From Anaerovorax odorimutans DSM 5092 (GTDB lineage Bacteria; Bacillota; Clostridia; Peptostreptococcales; Anaerovoracaceae), in assembly GCF_000426305.1 (NCBI RefSeq), contig NZ_KE384520.1, positions 21,249 to 85,248 on the forward strand: a stretch of DNA of 64,000 nt, written 5' to 3'. The notes under the pieces are model-generated. The model did no database searches and had not been told where the DNA came from. It saw only the letters and a program-made list of their open reading frames with translations. Positions 23,864 through 32,324 of the stretch are shown piece by piece. The translations under genes and the position numbers were made by a program. The number at the start of each line of letters is the position of its first letter. Within the stretch, counting starts at the first letter, position 1.

Positions 23864-23944
23864 GGTTGGTAAATTTTTAATAAAACCTTGAAATTTCAAT
23901 AAAAAGTGGTATTATTAAAATTAGGAAATGGCATATTTGCAGGC
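23864..23944 (+). promoter_or_regulatory. CRISPR leader of array 6
   Basis: The conserved leader, with TTGAAA, a 16-bp gap and TATTAT, abuts the first repeat. Confidence 0.78.
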
Positions 23945-24234
23945 ATTGAACCATAACATAAGATGTATTTAAATATGTATAGCGCGTCAGGGTTGCCGTT
24001 CTCTAAAGCATTGAACCATAACATAAGATGTATTTAAATTTTGTAATTGAAAATAATAAATCACTATCTACTAATTGAACCATAACATAAGATGTATTTA
24101 AATGGGTTATTCCTAAATGTAAATGGGGACCTGTACTGATTGAACCATAACATAAGATGTATTTAAATTAGGTCTTGTTATCTTTCAAACTTACTAACTT
24201 TTCAATTGAACCATAACATAAGATGTATCTGAAT
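23945..24234 (+). CRISPR. CRISPR array 6 (5 repeats, 4 spacers)
   Basis: Repeats lie at 23945-23974, 24010-24039, 24074-24103, 24139-24168 and 24205-24234; the last ends ATCTGAAT instead of ATTTAAAT. The spacers are 35, 34, 35 and 36 bp. This is the longest array of the window. It lies directly upstream of the second cas6. Confidence 0.98.
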
Positions 24235-24312
24235 TAATATCATCTAAATCGTTTAATTGATCAAATTTGACTGAATAATAATTACATAATAACTAAAAAT
24301 AAGGGAGAAAAG

Positions 24313-24345
24313 GCAATCCACTTCAATTAGGAGTGGATTTTTTCT
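24313..24345 (+). terminator. Terminator of the array 6 transcript
   Basis: The 8-bp stem AATCCACT / AGTGGATT with a 9-nt loop is followed by TTTTTC. Confidence 0.75.
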
Positions 24346-24393
24346 TGAGAAAAATGTAGAAATATGGGGAAAAATAAAATCAAATATATAATT

Positions 24394-24419
24394 TTGACAT
24401 AGGAAATATATGGTAAAAT
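24394..24419 (+). promoter_or_regulatory. Promoter of the second cas6
   Basis: TTGACA (24394-24399) and an extended -10 TGGTAAAAT (TAAAAT at 24414-24419). The 14-bp gap is short, so the extended -10 may carry most of the activity. The -10 matches that before the first cas6. Confidence 0.5.
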
Positions 24420-24474
24420 AGAACTAGCCGTTAACTAATAATTTTTACTTTTTATAATTAATCGAGGTGGACGT

Positions 24475-25191
24475 GTGGATATTACAGTGTATGAATTACG
24501 AGTAAAAGTATATTTGTATCAGAATATAAAATATGATGATTGTATGCGTGAAATTGCAAAATTAATAGATACTGTTTTAGCGAAAAAAAATAAATTAAGG
24601 GATTTTCATGAACAAAATTGTTTTAAAAACTATGTATTTGGAGGATTTAGCCCTTTTGAAAGTGATAAGCTTTATAAAAAAGACGGCATTTATAAATTTC
24701 AGCTCAGAACAGTAAATGATAAATTAGTAAACTATTTTTCTAAGAGGCTGGAGCATTTTCGTAATGAATATATGAATGTTTTGACTATACAAATAAAAAA
24801 ACTATCAAAAAAATATATAAATAAGATTTATAGCTTAACTCCTATTATTTTAAAAGATTATGATAATGATAGTGGAAAAAGCGGCTATTGGAAAACGAAT
24901 TTTTCAGTAGATTATTTTCAACGACGTATTATTGAAAATTTAATAAAGAAATATAATGCTTTTACAGGCGAAAAATTAAATGAAGATTTTCAAATGCTTT
25001 CAAATCTTGAATTTAAAAATCAAAGCCCAATCCCTTTTCCATATAAAAATATTAAACTTTTAGGAGATAAGACAGACTTAATCATTGAGAGCAATGATGC
25101 TGCCCAGCAGCTATCGTATTTTGCATTAGGTGTAGGATTAGGTGAATGTAATGCCAGAGGAGCAGGCTTTGTTAACTTTAAAAGTTTATAA
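24475..25191 (+). CDS. cas6: Second Cas6 endoribonuclease
   Basis: A 238-residue RAMP-fold protein. The C-terminal Gly-rich loop (GVGLGECNARGAGFVNF) and the blocks KNYVFGGFSPFESDKLYKK and FPYKNIKLLGDK correspond to those of the first Cas6, so the two are paralogues of one subfamily. The GTG start at 24475 has GAGGTGG 5-6 nt upstream. The gene follows array 6 and precedes a fragment resembling the start of cas8b, as in type I-B operons where cas6 is first. It can probably process all arrays here, since they share the repeat. Confidence 0.9.
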   Translation: MDITVYELRVKVYLYQNIKYDDCMREIAKLIDTVLAKKNKLRDFHEQNCFKNYVFGGFSPFESDKLYKKDGIYKFQLRTVNDKLVNYFSKRLEHFRNEYMNVLTIQIKKLSKKYINKIYSLTPIILKDYDNDSGKSGYWKTNFSVDYFQRRIIENLIKKYNAFTGEKLNEDFQMLSNLEFKNQSPIPFPYKNIKLLGDKTDLIIESNDAAQQLSYFALGVGLGECNARGAGFVNFKSL

Positions 25192-25217
25192 AAAGGTAAA
25201 GAGAGGGGGAAGTATTT

Positions 25218-25328
25218 ATGCTAGATCAAGTACTTGAAGTATTTAAAAATGAATATGAAAAAAAGGGCAAAGGAATTATTATGGATACTTATAAATACTA
25301 CCAAGTATGGGCATCCGTAAGAGAATAA
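25218..25328 (+). pseudogene. Probable remnant of a type I-B cas8b (csh1-like) gene
   Basis: GAGAGGGGGA precedes an ATG encoding 36 residues, MLDQVLEVFKNEYEKKGKGI onward, then stop. Cas8b/Csh1-type proteins start with a similar helix (M-L-x-x-I-x-x-F-K-x-E-Y-x-x-K-G). Cas8b normally follows cas6 directly, as here. A shifted frame carries RIKNFEKEIKFIADNKK after the break. The identification rests on pattern memory and context. Confidence 0.5.
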
Positions 25329-25557
25329 AAAACTTTGAAAAGGAAATTAAATTCATTGCAGATAATAAGAAATCATTATCCTGAATATATAATAATTCTT
25401 GATGCTTAAACCCTGTAAAACCTCATTTTAATATTGATATTCATATTTTATAGGAGTATAATTTTATTTAAGGAAATATTTTCATAATAGGGATATTATT
25501 ATAAAAAAGTATGTTTTTACTATTCTTTAAAAATGATAAAAATACTAAAAAAGATAA
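25329..25557 (+). other. Degraded sequence between cas remnants
   Basis: No intact gene is seen. Short open stretches in changing frames suggest a decayed coding region, probably the rest of the lost cas operon. Confidence 0.4.
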
Positions 25558-25707
25558 ATGTACAAGCCAAGCGTTAAGATATCTTTTGAATATATTTGGG
25601 AATATTATCAGAATAAAATTTACAGTTCTGGTAATTTATTTTTCCCTAAAATAGACTTAAACATAAAAAATTATGAAGATTATTGTAATATTTTAATAAA
25701 TTTATAA
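25558..25707 (+). pseudogene. 49-codon ORF, possible 3' end of a decayed gene
   Basis: The frame starts MYKPSVKISFEYIWEYYQNK and ends NYEDYCNILINL. The composition is protein-like, but there is no good ribosome binding site and a stop sits directly before the ATG. It could be the tail of a cas gene lost by deletion; the family is not recognised. Confidence 0.35.
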
Positions 25708-25773
25708 CAAGTCAAATGACATGTTTCTTATTCATTTAAAAAAGTAAAGATCTTTAAAAGGAGGTAAAACAAA

Positions 25774-27033
25774 ATGAAAAAAGTCCTTGCAGTTACCCTG
25801 ATTTTTTGTATGGTATTTGTATTTTCTGCCTGCGGCAATTCCAGCAAAAACTCAGGAGACGAAATCGTTATTGGAAATTTATTACCTTTGTCCGGTACAG
25901 CTGCCTCACTAGGTAAAATTGGAAAACAGGCTCGAGATATGGCGGTGGAAGAAATCAATGAAGCCGGCGGTATCAAGTCTATGGGAGGCGCAAAGATCAA
26001 AATGATTTATGCTGACAGTAAAGGCGATTCGGCAGAAGGTGTAACTCAGACGGAAAAGCTTATTACTCAAGACGAAGTACAGCTTATTACAGGTTGTTAT
26101 CAGTCAGGAGTTGCTATGGCTTCCACTGAAGTGTCTGAACGCTATGGAATTCCGTATTTTGTTCCGGTACCATCTGATGACCAGATTACAGCACGTGATT
26201 TTAAGTATGTTTTCAGATTGGCTGAAAAAACTAGCTGGCGTAACCGTGATCAGGTAAAATTTATAGAAGACTTGGCTAAACAAACTGGCACTGATATTAA
26301 GACATGGGCTATAGTATATGAAAGTTCTTCTTGGGGTCAGGGTGCTTTGACTGCGTTGAAAAAATATATTCCTGAAGCTGGATATAAAATTGTTTTGGAA
26401 GAAGCATATAACACTGGAACGACAGATTTAACTCCTGTTGTACTTAAAGTTAAAGAAGCTAAGCCCGATGTAATTCTCATGGTTGCGTATGTTTCGGAAG
26501 CTGCTCTTATGACAAATAGTTTTATTGAGCAGGGCGTTAATCCTAAAGTTTTCATCGGTACCAGCGGTGGTTTTGCAGACCCAACATACTTTGATTTAGT
26601 AGGAAATAATTGTGAATATTTCTATGATATATCTACTTGGGAACCTGATGTAAATCGTAAGTATTCCGAAGAAGTTAATAAAAAATTTGCAGAGAAATAC
26701 GGATATAATATGAATGCTGAAGCAGTTAAAGCTTACAGCGCAATGTACGTTATTGCTGATGCTTTGGAACGTGCCGGATCTACAGATCCAGATGAAATTT
26801 GCAAAGCTATGGCAGAAACCAAGTTAACTGAAGGACCACAGCAGTGCTATTCTTCAGAAATCTCGTTTGATGAAACAGGTCAAATGATCAATGCACCACT
26901 TGTTATTTCACAGTTCCGTAAAGTTGATGGAGTTATGTCTCGTGTAACTGTATGGCCTAAAGAAGAAGCAAGAACTGGATGGGAGCCAGTATTTCCTTAT
27001 CCGGGCGTTGGAAATGGTCCTGAAGATAAATAA
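25774..27033 (+). CDS. livJ: Branched-chain amino-acid ABC transporter, substrate-binding lipoprotein
   Basis: 419 residues. A lipoprotein signal peptide ends with the lipobox FSAC (Cys near residue 20). The mature protein is a type I periplasmic-binding fold: IVIGNLLPLSGTAASLGKIGKQARDMAVEEINEAGGI is split over the first 60 residues, with DSAEGVTQTEKLI and VYESSSWGQG later, all as in LivJ/amide-binding proteins. It captures the amino acid or amide outside the cell for the LivHM permease. Substrate specificity (Leu/Ile/Val versus urea or short amides) cannot be fixed by eye. AAAGGAGG lies 7-8 nt before the ATG. A hairpin separates it from livH, consistent with excess binding protein. Confidence 0.92.
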   Translation: MKKVLAVTLIFCMVFVFSACGNSSKNSGDEIVIGNLLPLSGTAASLGKIGKQARDMAVEEINEAGGIKSMGGAKIKMIYADSKGDSAEGVTQTEKLITQDEVQLITGCYQSGVAMASTEVSERYGIPYFVPVPSDDQITARDFKYVFRLAEKTSWRNRDQVKFIEDLAKQTGTDIKTWAIVYESSSWGQGALTALKKYIPEAGYKIVLEEAYNTGTTDLTPVVLKVKEAKPDVILMVAYVSEAALMTNSFIEQGVNPKVFIGTSGGFADPTYFDLVGNNCEYFYDISTWEPDVNRKYSEEVNKKFAEKYGYNMNAEAVKAYSAMYVIADALERAGSTDPDEICKAMAETKLTEGPQQCYSSEISFDETGQMINAPLVISQFRKVDGVMSRVTVWPKEEARTGWEPVFPYPGVGNGPEDK

Positions 27034-27048
27034 TACAGTAAAAATTAC

Positions 27049-27070
27049 GGGAGTGTCATTTGGCACTCCC
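27049..27070 (+). promoter_or_regulatory. Intercistronic hairpin between livJ and livH
   Basis: The perfect 7-bp stem GGGAGTG / CACTCCC with an 8-nt loop is not followed by a T-run. It is therefore more likely an mRNA 3'-end stabiliser for the binding-protein message than a terminator. Confidence 0.55.
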
Positions 27071-27097
27071 TGAAATGTAATAGGGGGAGTTGAAAGA

Positions 27098-27979
27098 ATG
27101 TCATTAATGCCTGCAATTGTAAATGGTATCAGTATAGGGGCAATATATGGTTTAATAGCTATGGGGCTGACGTTAATTTTCGGTATTATGCGAGTTATTA
27201 ACTTTGCACAGGGCGCCTTGCTGATGTTTTCAATGATGATATCTTATGGAATATGGACTATAACTGGAGTAAACCCATATATATTAATTATTATTGTGGG
27301 GCCTATCATGTTTTGCTTTGGTTATATTGTAGAAGTGACAATGATTCGTCCTGTATTAAAAGCGCAGAGTGATGTACGTGAGCCACTTAGCGTTTTGTTG
27401 CTGACGGCAAGTTTTGCTGTCGTATTGGAAAACTTGGCATTGATGATCTTTGGCGGAAATTATCGTATGGCACAATCCAGCTTTTCAGATAAGACTTATT
27501 CGGTTGGAGATGTATTTTTAAGTGCACCTCGTCTTTATGGCCTGATTATAGCTCTTGTGGTAAGTTTGCTGTTCTATATTTTCCTTAAAAAAACAGAGAT
27601 AGGAAGGCAGCTGAGAGCTACAGGGCAAGATCGTAATACAGCAGCCCTAATGGGGATAAATGCCGAGAAGACTTTTGCAATTGCATTTGGTCTTGGTACC
27701 GCGCTACTCTCAGTAGCAGGTCTTGTTTTATTGCCTTTTTATTATGTACATCCCACTGTAGGTGAAGTTTTTATGACTAGAGCTTTTATTGTTGTTATAC
27801 TTGGTGGCTTGGGCAGTGTCCCAGGTGCGTTGGTCGGTGGTATTATAATTGGATTGATTGAAACTGTAGGCGCCCAGTTTATGACTGCATCAATTACCAG
27901 TGTCTTGATTTATTTGGTATTCCTGATAGTTCTATTTGTTAAACCGTCCGGTCTGTTTGGATCGCCGTTTGAATGGTAG
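27098..27979 (+). CDS. livH: Branched-chain amino-acid ABC permease LivH
   Basis: 293 residues and about eight membrane helices. The family start NGISIGAIYGLIAMGLTLIF, followed by GIMRVINFAQGALLM, is diagnostic. The C-terminal GGLGSVPGALVGGIIIGLIE coupling-loop motif is complete. It forms the membrane channel with LivM. GGGGGAG precedes the ATG. Confidence 0.95.
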   Translation: MSLMPAIVNGISIGAIYGLIAMGLTLIFGIMRVINFAQGALLMFSMMISYGIWTITGVNPYILIIIVGPIMFCFGYIVEVTMIRPVLKAQSDVREPLSVLLLTASFAVVLENLALMIFGGNYRMAQSSFSDKTYSVGDVFLSAPRLYGLIIALVVSLLFYIFLKKTEIGRQLRATGQDRNTAALMGINAEKTFAIAFGLGTALLSVAGLVLLPFYYVHPTVGEVFMTRAFIVVILGGLGSVPGALVGGIIIGLIETVGAQFMTASITSVLIYLVFLIVLFVKPSGLFGSPFEW

Positions 27980-27989
27980 GTGAGAAAAT

Positions 27990-29054
27990 ATGCAGTTAAA
28001 ATTAACAAAAAAACAAAAGATTAAAAAATGGAGTCTTATCATTGTTGCATTAATTCTCTTATGCATACTACCGTTTTCTCTTTCCAGAGCTTATTATGTT
28101 CACGTAGCTATCATGTGTTTATTCTGGGCATATCTATCCACTTCATGGAATATGCTGTGCGGATTTTCGGGCTTGCTTTCATTAGGTCATGGAATTTATG
28201 TTGCGGCTGGTGCATATGTGACAACTATTATATTTAATACCTTTGGATTAACCCCTTGGATTTCATTGTTATTTGCTTGTGTAGTTGCAGTTTTAATGGC
28301 TGTAATAATAGGTTTCCCTACTTTTAACCTGAGAGGTGCATACTATGCATTATCCACGGTTGCCATAGGAGAAGGTATCGTAGTTCTTCTTGAAAACTTC
28401 CGAGTTTGGAAAATTGGGAAATTAACAATTCAGATTGGCGGTGCAGAAGGCTTGACTATGCATAATATGGGCAACGCTCCGTTATATATGCAGTGGCATG
28501 GCAAAATACCATATTACTTTATGATTTTGATTATGCTGATTATTGCACTGCTTGTTTCAAGATATATAAAGGAAAACAGGTTGGGATATCAATTGGCTGC
28601 TGTTAAAGATGATGAAGATGCGGCAAGGGCTTTGGGTATTAATATTCGTAAAGTTAAACTAGAAGCTGCGATAGTTAGTGCAATTTTTACTGCCCTTGGC
28701 GGTGTATTCTATGTACTAATTATTCGATTTCTTGAACCTGAATCAGTGGCAAGTGGGGCTTACATGTCAAACCAGATTGTCTTTGGTGCCATTGTTGGCG
28801 GAAGTGGTACGGTACTTGGACCTGCAATAGGAGGATTTCTTCTGAACCTTATAAGCTCCATTATTCAGTATTTCCTTGGAGGCTCTGTGCAGGGTCTGCA
28901 TTTATTCATATATGGTTTGATTGTAGCTGTTATGATTATATTTAAACCTGGCGGAATTATGAGTATCTTCGAAAAATTATACTATAAATATTTAGGTATA
29001 ACTGTTTCTGAAGGTTTAGATGATGAAGAGGGAGGTGTGGATAGCAATGGGTGA
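27990..29054 (+). CDS. livM: Branched-chain amino-acid ABC permease LivM
   Basis: 354 residues. The membrane region includes STSWNMLCGFSGLLSLGHGI and PTFNLRGAYYALSTVAIGEG, and the coupling segment AVKDDEDAARALGINIRKVK; the terminal GGSGTVLGPAIGGFLL is also typical of LivM. It starts 10 bp after livH. Its last codons overlap the livG start. Confidence 0.94.
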   Translation: MQLKLTKKQKIKKWSLIIVALILLCILPFSLSRAYYVHVAIMCLFWAYLSTSWNMLCGFSGLLSLGHGIYVAAGAYVTTIIFNTFGLTPWISLLFACVVAVLMAVIIGFPTFNLRGAYYALSTVAIGEGIVVLLENFRVWKIGKLTIQIGGAEGLTMHNMGNAPLYMQWHGKIPYYFMILIMLIIALLVSRYIKENRLGYQLAAVKDDEDAARALGINIRKVKLEAAIVSAIFTALGGVFYVLIIRFLEPESVASGAYMSNQIVFGAIVGGSGTVLGPAIGGFLLNLISSIIQYFLGGSVQGLHLFIYGLIVAVMIIFKPGGIMSIFEKLYYKYLGITVSEGLDDEEGGVDSNG

Positions 29055-29778
29055 TAATGTTTTGGAAACAAGTGATTTGACTATCCGATTTGGCGGTTTG
29101 ACTGCTATAGATCATTTAAACCTCTATGTCAATAAGGGCGAAGCGGTAGGTTTGATTGGTCCTAATGGTGCGGGTAAAACAACTGCTTTTAATATGATCT
29201 CAGGCATTTATAAACCTACAAAAGGACATATTATATTTCAGGGTGAAGATATTACAGGTATGCCGGCTAATGAAGTTTGTAAAAAAGGTATAGGCAGAAC
29301 CTTTCAGGTTGTAAAACCATTTGGAGGCATGACCGTTTTGGAAAACGTTATGGTTGGCGGTTTTGCACATACTCGTAAAACTTCTGAATCCAGTAAGATT
29401 GCTAAAGAAGTTCTGCATCTTGTGGAATTAGATAAGATTGCAAATCGTAAGGCGAAAGACTTGACTTTACCTCAGAGAAAACGTCTTGAAATTGCTAAGG
29501 CACTGGCAACTAAACCAAAACTGATTCTCCTTGATGAGGTATTGGCAGGCTTGAATCCTACTGAAATCGAAGAAGCAATATTGCTGATACGTAAGATTAA
29601 TGATACTAATGTAAGCGTACTTATGATAGAACATGTGTTACAGGCTATTATGGCTATTTGCTCAAGAATATACGTATTAGATTATGGAAAACTTATTGCA
29701 ACCGGAAGTCCCGATGAAGTAACAAAAAATCCGGATGTAATTAAAGCATATTTAGGTGATGATTATGAAGCTACTTGA
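29047..29778 (+). CDS. livG: Branched-chain amino-acid ABC ATPase LivG
   Basis: 243 residues. Walker A is GPNGAGKTT, followed by the Q-loop GIGRTFQVVKPFGGMTVLEN, the LivG-type signature LTLPQRKRLEIAKAL, Walker B LILLDEVLAGLNPTE and IEHV. The Asp-Glu-Val-Leu-Ala-Gly variant of Walker B is normal for LivG. The ATG at 29047 is chosen because GGAGGTG lies 9 nt upstream; the longer in-frame ATG at 29020 lacks one. Confidence 0.94.
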   Translation: MGDNVLETSDLTIRFGGLTAIDHLNLYVNKGEAVGLIGPNGAGKTTAFNMISGIYKPTKGHIIFQGEDITGMPANEVCKKGIGRTFQVVKPFGGMTVLENVMVGGFAHTRKTSESSKIAKEVLHLVELDKIANRKAKDLTLPQRKRLEIAKALATKPKLILLDEVLAGLNPTEIEEAILLIRKINDTNVSVLMIEHVLQAIMAICSRIYVLDYGKLIATGSPDEVTKNPDVIKAYLGDDYEAT

Positions 29779-30475
29779 GATTAATAAATTAAATTCTGGT
29801 TATGGAGATGTTCAGGTATTAAAAGATATTTCTCTTACTATTGAACAGGGAGAGATTGTAAGTATTGTAGGAGCCAACGGGGCAGGCAAGACAACGCTAA
29901 TGAAGACTATATCTGGGCAGATTCATGCGTACAGCGGAGAAATCTTATTTATGGGTGAACAGGTAGAGCATCTTCCGGCACATAAAATTGCAGCAAAGGG
30001 CATTATACAAGTTCCGGAAGGAAGAAAGCTATTCCCTTTTATGACTGTTTATGAAAATTTATTAATAGGTAGTACCATGAAGCATGTACGTAAATCAAGA
30101 CAAAAGAACTTAGAGTATATATTTGACCTTTTACCACGATTAAAAGAAAGAGGCAATCAAGTTGCCAGTACGCTTTCCGGTGGTGAACAGCAGATGCTTG
30201 CTATCGGTAGAGCCTTGATGGAAAATCCTAAAATTTTAATGTTGGATGAACCGTCTTTAGGGCTTTCTCCATTACTTGTAGGTACGGTATTTGAGATTAT
30301 AGAAACCATTTCAAAAGCTGGGACTACAGTTATGCTGGTTGAACAAAATGTAAAACGGGCACTTAAACTCAGCAAGCGTACTTATGTTTTGGAGAATGGT
30401 ATCATTGCAATGGAAGGAGATTCTTCCCAGCTTATTGATGATCCTCATATAAAGAAAGCATATTTAGGTTTGTAA
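29765..30475 (+). CDS. livF: Branched-chain amino-acid ABC ATPase LivF
   Basis: 236 residues. Walker A is GANGAGKTT, then VPEGRKLFPFMTVYENL, the signature LSGGEQQMLAIGRAL, Walker B ILMLDEPSLGLSPLL and VEQNV. All are LivF hallmarks. The ATG at 29765 has AGGTGAT 5 nt upstream and overlaps the end of livG by 14 bp. With LivG it energises the LivHM channel. Confidence 0.94.
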   Translation: MKLLEINKLNSGYGDVQVLKDISLTIEQGEIVSIVGANGAGKTTLMKTISGQIHAYSGEILFMGEQVEHLPAHKIAAKGIIQVPEGRKLFPFMTVYENLLIGSTMKHVRKSRQKNLEYIFDLLPRLKERGNQVASTLSGGEQQMLAIGRALMENPKILMLDEPSLGLSPLLVGTVFEIIETISKAGTTVMLVEQNVKRALKLSKRTYVLENGIIAMEGDSSQLIDDPHIKKAYLGL

Positions 30476-30523
30476 GTGCACAAATGTATACAACGAAGTT
30501 AGATAAAGAATGGAGGAATAAAA

Positions 30524-30943
30524 ATGGACTATACTAGTAAAATTAAACATTGGGATGATATAAAATTAGGTGACGTAGAAACTTTTACAAAAACAATTTC
30601 AGAGACAGATGTTATTTTATGGGTTGGTCTAACGGGGGACTTAAATCCCGTACACATAGATAAAGAGTATGCAAAAACCACTCGTTTCAAAGACGTAATT
30701 GTTCCGGGATTGATGGTTGCAGGACTTATTTCAACTGTTATGACGCAATCAACTTTTGGCAATGTTTATTCAGGTCAGACACTTAAATTTTTAAAGCCTG
30801 TGTATGTTGGAGATACTATCACAGCTGTGGCAACTGTAATAGAAAAGATGGAGGAAAAACACAGAGTAAAAATTAAGACTGAATGTTATAATCAAAAAGA
30901 AGAGTTAGTTATTGTTGGAGAAGGCCAAGAATATATAATGTAA
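30524..30943 (+). CDS. MaoC-like (R)-specific enoyl-CoA hydratase
   Basis: A 139-residue hot-dog-fold protein. The hydratase motif is complete: LTGDLNPVHIDKEYAKTTRF (catalytic Asp and His) at about 40-59, then VPGLMVAGLIS. The length fits PhaJ-type enzymes, which add water to trans-2-enoyl-CoA. It lies 48 bp after livF with GGAGG before its ATG and a strong terminator after it, so it ends the liv operon. A role in degrading or assembling acyl-CoA from the imported amino acids is plausible but inferred. Confidence 0.88.
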   Translation: MDYTSKIKHWDDIKLGDVETFTKTISETDVILWVGLTGDLNPVHIDKEYAKTTRFKDVIVPGLMVAGLISTVMTQSTFGNVYSGQTLKFLKPVYVGDTITAVATVIEKMEEKHRVKIKTECYNQKEELVIVGEGQEYIM

Positions 30944-30971
30944 AATTTAAATATGAATGAATAATTTTTTA

Positions 30972-31018
30972 TATAATAATAAGAATCTTACTAAAACAGT
31001 AAGATTCTTATTATTATA
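30972..31018. terminator. Bidirectional terminator between convergent genes
   Basis: A perfect 20-bp inverted repeat (30972-30991 and 30999-31018) has a 7-nt loop. A/T-rich arms at the base supply U-runs on both strands. It sits between the plus-strand hydratase and the minus-strand binding protein. Confidence 0.92.
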
Positions 31019-31086
31019 TAGTCTCAATCTTTTAATGAAAGCCAATGGGGTATATATGGTAGTTTGCTATAATAACTATAAGTATT

Positions 31087-32313
31087 TTAGTTATTATTTT
31101 TCTCATGAATTTTATTATCGTTGGAAATGCATTTATCTATAAAGTCATCTATCTCTTTTTTATTCTCATACATATATTTTGTATCAAGTTTTAAATATTT
31201 TATTTCATTTAATTGTTTTTCAGATTTACTTTTTATGTCATTTCTTACAGACCATGCTCCATTTTGGAGATAGGGTTTATAGCCCTCACCTTGACCGTCC
31301 GTTTCTCCTAAAATCCATCTTATGAAAAGTTTGGCAGAATTTATATTTTTACACCCTCCTGCTAACATAATATCGTTAGAGGAGTATACACCTGAAAATA
31401 TATCCATATCAAAGATAGGCTGAATTTTATATCCAAGTTTTTTCATTCTGATTTTACTGGAGATCATAATACCTATTGGGGGATCAATTTGACCAGGAGT
31501 TCCTACCATTTCAAAAACTTCATCACTTGAGTTAACGAGAATTAGTCCGTTATTAAACAGTAATCTTAAAAATGCTTCGCCGGCAGTTTCATTAGCAAGT
31601 AATGGGACTTGCTTTCCATAAAGATCATAATAAGCTTTCTCCATAGCCTCATTATTTTTTAAAATCATGCTTACAAATCCTTTAGTGGATATTGATTTAA
31701 AAGGACTGGACATAACTACTTTATCTTTGTATTTTTCCTCTGTAAGTTCCCACCAATTATGTATAGGAGGAGAATCATAAACTTCGGAATTATAGAAAAT
31801 TTGCTGTAGTTCAATTACTATTGGAAGAAGTGGCTGCATATTTGCAGATGGTATTTTCTTTGCAATATCATATGGCATGTAATTAAAAACAGCACCATTT
31901 GGAAGAAGTTTTTGAGATAAATCTCCATTATCATCACAAAACACAATATCACAAGCATATTCTTTTGCTGCAAATTTGCGAGATAGTGTATTAAGAAGAT
32001 CAACACTTCTAATATCTTCAATATAAACAGTTAAACCGGGATATTGTTTTTCAAAAGATTTTTTTACATCCATAATACGTGTGGAATTACTGTAAATAAT
32101 CAATGTATCTTCAGATAAAGCCTTTTGATATAGTTCTTCAGGATTTTCCTTTGCATCAAGCTTAGCATTTTTCAGCCAGCTTTCCATTTCTTCGCTAAGT
32201 TGATTTTTCGTATCCAAGGAAGCAGCAGTATCAATTGTATTATTATGTTTCGCACAAGATGTTATTGAGAGTACTGTAATTGTAATTACTAATAAAATAA
32301 TAGCTTTTTTCAT
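31087..32313 (-). CDS. Extracellular solute-binding lipoprotein, iron(III)/AfuA-like
   Basis: 408 residues. The signal peptide ends in lipobox SITSC (Cys near 20). The mature part resembles periplasmic-binding type II proteins of the ferric-ion/spermidine group: LIIYSNSTRIMDVKKSFEKQYPGL, then IVFCDDNGDL and YNSEVYDSPPIHNWWELTEEKYKDKVVM. There is no permease or ATPase gene next to it. It lies 11 bp downstream of a second binding protein and is divergent from a YesN/YesM-type sensor system, so it may serve as a sensor partner or use a shared transporter. The ligand is unknown. Confidence 0.82.
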   Translation of the reverse strand: MKKAIILLVITITVLSITSCAKHNNTIDTAASLDTKNQLSEEMESWLKNAKLDAKENPEELYQKALSEDTLIIYSNSTRIMDVKKSFEKQYPGLTVYIEDIRSVDLLNTLSRKFAAKEYACDIVFCDDNGDLSQKLLPNGAVFNYMPYDIAKKIPSANMQPLLPIVIELQQIFYNSEVYDSPPIHNWWELTEEKYKDKVVMSSPFKSISTKGFVSMILKNNEAMEKAYYDLYGKQVPLLANETAGEAFLRLLFNNGLILVNSSDEVFEMVGTPGQIDPPIGIMISSKIRMKKLGYKIQPIFDMDIFSGVYSSNDIMLAGGCKNINSAKLFIRWILGETDGQGEGYKPYLQNGAWSVRNDIKSKSEKQLNEIKYLKLDTKYMYENKKEIDDFIDKCISNDNKIHEKNNN

Positions 32314-32324
32314 TTATGTTACCT

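Noticed and set aside
2-24234. Spacers targeting sequences inside the window
   Set aside because: I compared the 13 spacer positions by eye on both strands with the window and saw no match beyond the shared terminal spacer of arrays 4 and 5 and a 9-mer noted separately.
1-25773. Prophage or transposon carrying the island
   Set aside because: No integrase, transposase, structural phage gene or terminal inverted repeat was recognised.
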